From NCBI RefSeq assembly GCF_012933555.1, contig NZ_JABBPK010000001.1, positions 1,032,001-1,096,000 on the forward strand: a stretch of DNA of 64,000 nucleotides, in the 5' to 3' direction. The stretch's first letter is position 1; every line of letters starts with the position of its first letter. The notes under the pieces were generated by a model that had not been told where the DNA came from, made no database searches, and worked only from the letters and a program-made list of their open reading frames with translations. A program made the position numbers and the translations under genes. This document shows positions 59,662-64,000 of the stretch, in pieces. Source of the DNA: Niallia alba. GTDB lineage: Bacteria; Bacillota; Bacilli; Bacillales; Cytobacillaceae.

Positions 59662-59745
59662 GGAGTGGTAGCGAAGTGGCTAAACGCGGCGGACTGTAAA
59701 TCCGCTCCTTCGGGTTCGGCGGTTCGAATCCGTCCCCCTCCACCA
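59662..59745 (+). tRNA. tRNA-Tyr (GTA)
   Basis: Anticodon GTA in CTGTAAA, with a long variable arm and encoded CCA. The acceptor 5' strand GGAGTGG has a T where CCCCTCC on the 3' side needs G, so there is one T-C mismatch. In the B. subtilis trnD order as I recall it, tRNA-Thr lies between Phe and Tyr; here only 11 bases separate them. Confidence 0.93.
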
Positions 59746-59753
59746 TTCAATAC

Positions 59754-59827
59754 AGGGGTATAGTTTAAAGGTAGAACGAAGGTCTCCAAAACCTTTGGTG
59801 TGGGTTCGATTCCTACTACCCCTGCCA
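59754..59827 (+). tRNA. tRNA-Trp (CCA)
   Basis: Anticodon CCA in CTCCAAA, acceptor AGGGGTA paired with TACCCCT, encoded CCA end. Confidence 0.96.
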
Positions 59828-59844
59828 ATTTTAATAATTATTAT

Positions 59845-59921
59845 GGCGGATATGGCGAAGTGGTTAACGCATCGGATTGTGGCTCCGACACTCGTGGGTT
59901 CGATTCCCATTATTCGCCCCA
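59845..59921 (+). tRNA. tRNA-His (GTG)
   Basis: Anticodon GTG in TTGTGGC. The extra 5' G opposite C73 typical of tRNA-His is present; encoded CCA. Confidence 0.96.
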
Positions 59922-59963
59922 TTTTTTTGACACTTTTTTTATTTTATTGCATATAAATAGTAT

Positions 59964-60038
59964 TGGGCTATAGCCAAGCGGTAAGGCAACGGACTTTGAC
60001 TCCGTCACTCGTTGGTTCGAATCCAGCTAGCCCAGCCA
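59964..60038 (+). tRNA. tRNA-Gln (TTG)
   Basis: Anticodon TTG in CTTTGAC, acceptor TGGGCTA paired with TAGCCCA, encoded CCA. Confidence 0.96.
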
Positions 60039-60041
60039 TTT

Positions 60042-60116
60042 GCGGAAGTAGTTCAGTGGTAGAACACCACCTTGCCAAGGTGGGGGTCGCGGGTTCGAAT
60101 CCCGTCTTCCGCTCCA
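60042..60116 (+). tRNA. tRNA-Gly (GCC)
   Basis: Anticodon GCC in TTGCCAA, acceptor GCGGAAG paired with CTTCCGC, encoded CCA. Confidence 0.97.
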
Positions 60117-60125
60117 ATATATTAT

Positions 60126-60199
<74 letters not shown>

Positions 60200-60230
60200 T
60201 AATGCTTATTAAGTTTCCTAATTATATTAC

Positions 60231-60316
60231 GCCGGGGTGGCGGAACTGGCAGACGCACAGGACTTAAAATCCTGCGGTAGGTGACTACCGTACCGGTTCG
60301 ATTCCGGTCCTCGGCA
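60231..60316 (+). tRNA. tRNA-Leu (TAA)
   Basis: Anticodon TAA in CTTAAAA, long variable arm with GGTAGGTGACTACC. CCA is not encoded directly after the discriminator. Confidence 0.95.
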
Positions 60317-60339
60317 TTACCAAAAAAACTTATAAGCGC

Positions 60340-60421
60340 GCCGGTGTGGCGGAATTGGCAGACGCGCACGACTCAAAATCGTGTTCCTTCTGGAGTGTCG
60401 GTTCGACCCCGACCACCGGTA
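60340..60421 (+). tRNA. tRNA-Leu (CAA)
   Basis: Anticodon CAA in CTCAAAA, with a shorter variable arm. Acceptor GCCGGTG pairs with CACCGGT, so the first pair is G-T. CCA is not encoded. Confidence 0.93.
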
Positions 60422-60452
60422 TCGAAATAGGCGGGATAAAGCCTATAGGATC

Positions 60453-60486
60453 AAGAGATCTCACAAATTGGAGATCTCTTTTTTGC
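60453..60486 (+). terminator. terminator of the rRNA-tRNA operon
   Basis: AAGAGATCTC and GAGATCTCTTTTTT form a perfect stem and T run 32 bases after the last tRNA. Confidence 0.9.
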
Positions 60487-60620
60487 ACACCCCGAATACG
60501 ATTAGTATGGCAAAAATCGTGTTCATAGTGGGTGTGATATGATAAGAAAAAAGTGAGAATGAGAACAAGCAGGTTCAACTCTTTTGGCCAATTTGTTCAA
60601 TAAGAGAAGAGCCAACATAA

Positions 60621-60899
60621 TTAATTATCATCTAAGGGTTTAAAACTGCTATCTCTCTCAAATCTTGATGCAGCAGAAATATTTCTCTCATCCAACAATT
60701 TTTTTGAACAAATGCCAATTTCTCTAAAGTTCCTTTGGGCTTCTTTTAAGGATTCTTCATTTGCTCCACCAGCAAAATCTGGTTCAAGAGTTTGCAATCC
60801 ATCATCTTCCCACCTACATACAACACATATCTCCCATGAGTTAAGTTCTGTCAAAGTTTTATATCCGCAACAAGGACATGTATATAGCTCCGCTTTCAT
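60621..60899 (-). CDS. CPCC-family cysteine-rich protein
   Basis: This 92-residue protein begins KAELYTCPCCGYKTL and continues WEICVVCRWEDDGLQ, a zinc-ribbon-like CPCC domain. The C-terminal part DFAGGANEESLKEAQRNFREIG is typical of the family. Members are scattered, often near toxin-immunity loci; no toxin gene is visible here. The function is unknown. It is monocistronic on the minus strand and starts at ATG with GAGGTGAAAT just upstream. Confidence 0.8.
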   Translation of the reverse strand: MKAELYTCPCCGYKTLTELNSWEICVVCRWEDDGLQTLEPDFAGGANEESLKEAQRNFREIGICSKKLLDERNISAASRFERDSSFKPLDDN

Positions 60900-61082
60900 A
60901 TTTCACCTCATCGTCATTATTTCTTTAAACATTATGCTAAATTATGCAATATTATTGATTAAATAGTTTAAGGACCTTAAAGTTATGTAAAACACATCTA
61001 CAATCTCCTTAAATTTCTTATTAAACTAACCTTCCCTTTAGTAACCTTAATAAAGGAACTTCTCAACCATTTGTAATATATC

Positions 61083-61280
61083 TTACTCTTCAAGAATATG
61101 AGGATTTTCAACAAATAAGCCTAATACGTATCCACAATTCGAGCAGTAGTAGAAAGATATTGGTGACGAATGACTTCTTGGATTATTGTTAGAAAACATA
61201 TGGACTACTGTGTTAGCTGACCGAATAATCCCTTTTGTTATTTGATTGCTATTGCATTTAGGACAATCTTTCTCTTCTAT
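61083..61280 (-). pseudogene. small zinc-ribbon ORF without a standard start codon
   Basis: A minus-strand frame of about 65 codons encodes CPKCNSNQITKGIIRS and then FYYCSNCGYVLGLFVENP, two CxxC knuckles spaced as in small zinc-ribbon proteins of Bacillus. AGGAG stands 8 bases before an ATA codon where an ATG would be expected, and no ATG, GTG or TTG lies between the upstream stop and the first knuckle. Either the start codon has mutated to ATA or initiation is unusual. The rest of 60900-61556 holds no other gene that I can support. Confidence 0.4.
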
Positions 61281-61556
61281 CTCTCCGTCACTCCTGTTTA
61301 TGAATATATCATTTATATATATCTACGTGTAACAGGGGATTTGGTCTCAAAGTCATAGAGAGGTAGCATGAGGGGACTTAGAGAATGTCTTCTTAATTCT
61401 CCTCATGATAGTTAACTAGGAGCCTATTATACCTAATTACTTGTATCTATTAATACAAAAGCTGATAAACTTTGCTTTTAGTGCTGTCTTTTTTGCAAAC
61501 CTCCACTTGCTACCCAAAAATAAGCTCTTTCATTCTTTTCATTTATCTTTCACACC

Positions 61557-61580
61557 AAACTTAGTATATTAAATATATAT
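61557..61580 (+). promoter_or_regulatory. likely autoregulatory operator of the GntR/LacI regulator
   Basis: AAACTTAGTATATT lies about 45 bases before the regulator gene and shares TTAGTATA with the perfect palindrome downstream of the gene at 62837. It overlaps the expected promoter. It is a partial, less symmetric site. Confidence 0.45.
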
Positions 61581-61614
61581 TATCCAATAGATATACACAA
61601 AAAAGCCCTGGAGG

Positions 61615-62694
61615 ATGAGTACAATCAAAAACGAACCATTATATCAGCAAATTCAAAGCAAAATAATAGAGCGAATAAAGGAAGGGAAATGGAGAGTAGG
61701 AGATAGAGTTCCCTCTGAAAAAGAATTAATGGATGAATTCCATGTTAGCCAGATTACTACCAAGAATGCATTAGCTGGTTTAGCGGATAAAGGAATTGTG
61801 GAGCGGATTAAGGGGAAGGGGACTTTTGTTATTGAAAGTAGTTTAATAGGTTCAATGGGGCAGAATCAAACTTCAAGAGGGTTGATTGGTTTAATTATTC
61901 CAACGATGAAGACGAAGGTGGAACAGGATTTTGTCAATTTTCTTGAACAATATGTGACGGAGCTAGGGTATAACTTAGTCATTAAGATATCTAGAGAATC
62001 GCAAGTTAAAGAAGCAGAGGCTATTCAGACGTTTCGTGTCATAGGTGTGGACGGGATTATTATTTTTCCTGCAGAAAAGGAAATGTATAATGAAGCTGTT
62101 CTTCGGCTTACGCTAGACAAGTTTCCGCTTGTATTGATTGATCGATATATGAAGAATATTTCTACATATAGTGTAAGTTCCGAAAATACGCAAGGAGCGT
62201 TTGAGGCCGTTTCTTATCTGTTGAATAAAGGGCATGAACAGATTGCGCTTATCTCTCCATTAATAACAAATACGGTGACGGAAGAACGTGCAAAAGGATT
62301 TGAACAAGCTTTTTTAAGAAAAGACATTACAATCGATAAAAACCTTTGGCTAACGTTACCATTTGATAAAATATCCGTTCATGAAACGCCTGTGATGATT
62401 AAACAATTTTTAATGGAAAATCCTCAGTTGGCTTGCCTGTTTACGATGAATGCGGAGTTGGCACAGTATGCTCATCGTGCTATTGTAGAAGTCCAAAAAG
62501 AGTCTTTACGTCCAATAGAGTTAGTCACATTTGATTCCCCTGGAATAGAAGGCATCACTTATGTGCAACAAGATATTCAGCAATGCAGCAAGCAAGCTGT
62601 GAAATTATTAATGCAACAAATAGCTGGCGAATATAATCCAAAGCGAATTTATATACCAGTAAATTTAGTGATTGCTACAGACAAGGAAAAATAA
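61615..62694 (+). CDS. GntR-type HTH / LacI-type sensor regulator (AraR-like)
   Basis: This 359-residue regulator has an N-terminal GntR winged helix (residues 8-75: EPLYQQIQSKIIERIKEG, then VPSEKELMDEFHVSQITTKNAL and GKGTFV) joined to a LacI/GalR-type sugar-binding domain (from about 85: GLIGLIIPTMKTKVEQDF, ALISPLITNTVTEERAKGF). This combination and length are those of AraR, the L-arabinose repressor, and a GH43 arabinan/xylan hydrolase follows. The ribosome site GGAGG abuts the ATG with no spacing, which is odd. The sugar sensed is inferred only from the neighbour. Confidence 0.85.
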   Translation: MSTIKNEPLYQQIQSKIIERIKEGKWRVGDRVPSEKELMDEFHVSQITTKNALAGLADKGIVERIKGKGTFVIESSLIGSMGQNQTSRGLIGLIIPTMKTKVEQDFVNFLEQYVTELGYNLVIKISRESQVKEAEAIQTFRVIGVDGIIIFPAEKEMYNEAVLRLTLDKFPLVLIDRYMKNISTYSVSSENTQGAFEAVSYLLNKGHEQIALISPLITNTVTEERAKGFEQAFLRKDITIDKNLWLTLPFDKISVHETPVMIKQFLMENPQLACLFTMNAELAQYAHRAIVEVQKESLRPIELVTFDSPGIEGITYVQQDIQQCSKQAVKLLMQQIAGEYNPKRIYIPVNLVIATDKEK

Positions 62695-62709
62695 AGTGAG
62701 AAAGAGGAT

Positions 62710-62738
62710 GCTACCTATTAATGGTAGCTATTTTTTTG
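62710..62738 (+). terminator. Rho-independent terminator
   Basis: GCTACC and GGTAGC pair, followed by TATTTTTTT, directly after the regulator gene. Confidence 0.85.
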
Positions 62739-62830
62739 CTCTAACATAATTTTCGTCCTGCCTTTTCCTCTATAATAAATGCCTTTTTTTTCTATTAAGT
62801 AGGACTTTTAAATCAAAATAATATAAAAGG

Positions 62831-62856
62831 TATAATATATACTAAGTTTAGTATAT
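62831..62856 (+). promoter_or_regulatory. promoter -10 box with overlapping palindromic operator
   Basis: TATAAT at 62831-62836 is followed at once by ATATACTAA-GT-TTAGTATAT (62837-62856), a palindrome with nine-base perfect arms. The half TTAGTATAT recurs before the regulator gene. Its placement over the start site fits repression of the GH43 gene by the adjacent regulator. Confidence 0.65.
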
Positions 62857-62885
62857 GTTTGCGAAGTGAGATAATATAAGATATT

Positions 62886-62899
62886 TGTAAGCGCTTTTA
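62886..62899 (+). promoter_or_regulatory. catabolite-responsive element (cre)
   Basis: TGTAAGCGCTTTTA matches the CcpA site TGWAARCGYTWNCW at all but one position. It lies downstream of the promoter of the hydrolase gene, a position typical of CcpA roadblock repression by preferred sugars. Confidence 0.7.
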
Positions 62900-63062
62900 A
62901 TAATCGCAATACAACATGTTTAGATTGAGTTTAATAGTTTTCCTTTCTTCTAAGATTTTTACTAGAATACTGGTATTCAGGGTGTACTAATCAAGTTATG
63001 GCTGATCTGGTATACCCTTTTTATATAAATAGTTGTTCAACAAATATGAGGAGGGGATTATC

Positions 63063-64000
63063 CTGAAAAAGTTAGTAAAAGTCTTACTGTGTGTTAGTTT
63101 ATGGCTTTCTTTACCGTATGCAGCATTCGCATATAGTAACCCAATGGATTTACCAGAATCTTGGACATGGGATAGTGGGGAGTATTATGGGGAAGGAGAC
63201 CCGTATATTCTAAAGTACAATGGTATTTATTATCTTTATGTTAGTACAGTAGATGATAAAAGTGGTGTGAAGGCGTGGACATCGGAAGATTTAGTGAATT
63301 GGACATATGCTGGTCTTGTTACAGAAGAACCTACTACGAAGGCTGCATATGCACCGGAAGTTGTTTACTGGAATGGCGATTTCTATATGTATACATCTCC
63401 AGGTGGCAATGGGCATTATGTCTATAAAAGTTCAAGTCCTCTAGGTCCGTTTAAAAAACAAACAGATAACCTTGGGATGGGTATTGATGGACATGTATTT
63501 ATTGATGATGATGGAAAGTGGTATTTTTATAGTACTGGAGCAAACAGAATAGATGCTCGGACTATGCCATCGCCAACTGAATTTGGAAAAGCAACAGATA
63601 CTGGTGCTAAGATGAATGGCTGGACTGAAGGGGCAACGGTACTGAAAAGACAAGGCAAATACTATATGACTTATACAGGAAACCATATTTGGAATAAAGC
63701 ATACCGTATTGACTATGGAGTAAGTGATTCTCCTGATGTTGGTTTTACAACCAATAAAGAGCAAAATCCTCTCTTATTAAATACAGAAGGAGAAAATGTA
63801 GGATTAGGGCATAACACAGTTGTCCGAGGGCCAGACCTTGATTCCGACTATATCGTGTATCATAGTCATGCAAACCCTGGGCGTAATATAAACTTTGATC
63901 GAATAGCATGGAATGGGGATAAAATGCTAGTGTTGGGGCCAACAACCTCTGAGCAATCAGATCCTGCTTTACCGGATTTTAGTGATCGATTTGATCGAAA
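63063..64000 (+). CDS. secreted glycoside hydrolase family 43 enzyme (partial, CTG start)
   Basis: The frame is open from the first codon to the window edge. Residues 2-24 (KKLVKVLLCVSLWLSLPYA, then AFA) form a classic signal peptide, but the only codon in place to start it is CTG at 63063, 6 bases after GAGGAGGGG. The mature part has the GH43 five-bladed propeller with its three acidic sites: the base Asp in GDPYILKYNGIYYLYVS, the second Asp in GIDGHVFIDDDGKWYFY and the acid Glu in WTEGATVLKRQGKYY. It would attack arabinan or arabinoxylan outside the cell. The first in-frame ATG at 63144 would remove the signal peptide. Confidence 0.85.
   Translation, partial: MKKLVKVLLCVSLWLSLPYAAFAYSNPMDLPESWTWDSGEYYGEGDPYILKYNGIYYLYVSTVDDKSGVKAWTSEDLVNWTYAGLVTEEPTTKAAYAPEVVYWNGDFYMYTSPGGNGHYVYKSSSPLGPFKKQTDNLGMGIDGHVFIDDDGKWYFYSTGANRIDARTMPSPTEFGKATDTGAKMNGWTEGATVLKRQGKYYMTYTGNHIWNKAYRIDYGVSDSPDVGFTTNKEQNPLLLNTEGENVGLGHNTVVRGPDLDSDYIVYHSHANPGRNINFDRIAWNGDKMLVLGPTTSEQSDPALPDFSDRFDR

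Overview
The window is a low-GC, Gram-positive, endospore-forming chromosome segment from the Bacillaceae (16S and 23S sequence, small acid-soluble spore proteins, PerR, FabL and LytST all fit). The order recX-yfhH-sspK-yfhJ-yfhP-mutY-yfhS-fabL-sspE-ygaB-ygaC-ygaD-ygaE-gsaB-bcp-perR-ygxA-rrn-trn (about 37-60.4 kb) matches the Bacillus subtilis yfh/yga locus and its following rRNA/tRNA cluster. csbB-yfhO and ygzB are missing from that order. The dense dispersed and tandem repeats suggest a Niallia-like genus, which is inference only.

Layout. 0-9 kb: end of an unknown gene, a 52-bp tandem repeat, a threonine-aldolase-like gene, a 41-bp tandem array, a single-chain oligopeptide-type ABC permease, a GNAT enzyme, a chemoreceptor behind a textbook SigD promoter, an MFS exporter and an SspO-type spore protein. 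9-18 kb: fused NAD(P)H-hydrate repair enzyme, a hypothetical protein, the LytS/LytT two-component pair next to an OFA-family MFS transporter whose upstream region carries a YpdB-like direct repeat, then xpaC and a TelA-family gene. 17.75-21.02 kb: a 3.3-kb element bounded by imperfect inverted repeats, holding a small accessory gene, a broken transposase and a GNAT cargo gene. 21-28 kb: queT under a preQ1 riboswitch, a MacAB/YknXYZ-like efflux operon, a two-component system, a thioesterase and a second tandem array with the same TTGGCTGA core.

28-37 kb: a branched-chain amino-acid ABC system (livK, then livHMGF after a terminator and a GC-rich repeat), a lactonase-family beta-propeller, an orphan ATP-grasp enzyme, a DnaA-box cluster and yfhE. 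37-53.4 kb: the conserved yfh/yga block, with PerR under its own Per box. 53.4-60.5 kb: tandem rRNA promoters, 16S-23S-5S and 15 tRNA genes (one fewer than I recall for the B. subtilis trnD cluster; tRNA-Thr is absent). 60.6-64 kb: two small cysteine-rich ORFs, a GntR/LacI-type sugar regulator with matching operators, a cre site, and the 5' part of a secreted GH43 arabinan/xylan hydrolase that appears to start at CTG.

The most interesting points are the LytST-OFA transporter module with its direct repeat, the two helically phased TTGGCTGA arrays, the inverted-repeat element with acetyltransferase cargo, the DnaA-box cluster, and the carbohydrate regulon at the right edge. All calls come from reading the sequence; no database search was run, and statements about other species are from memory.
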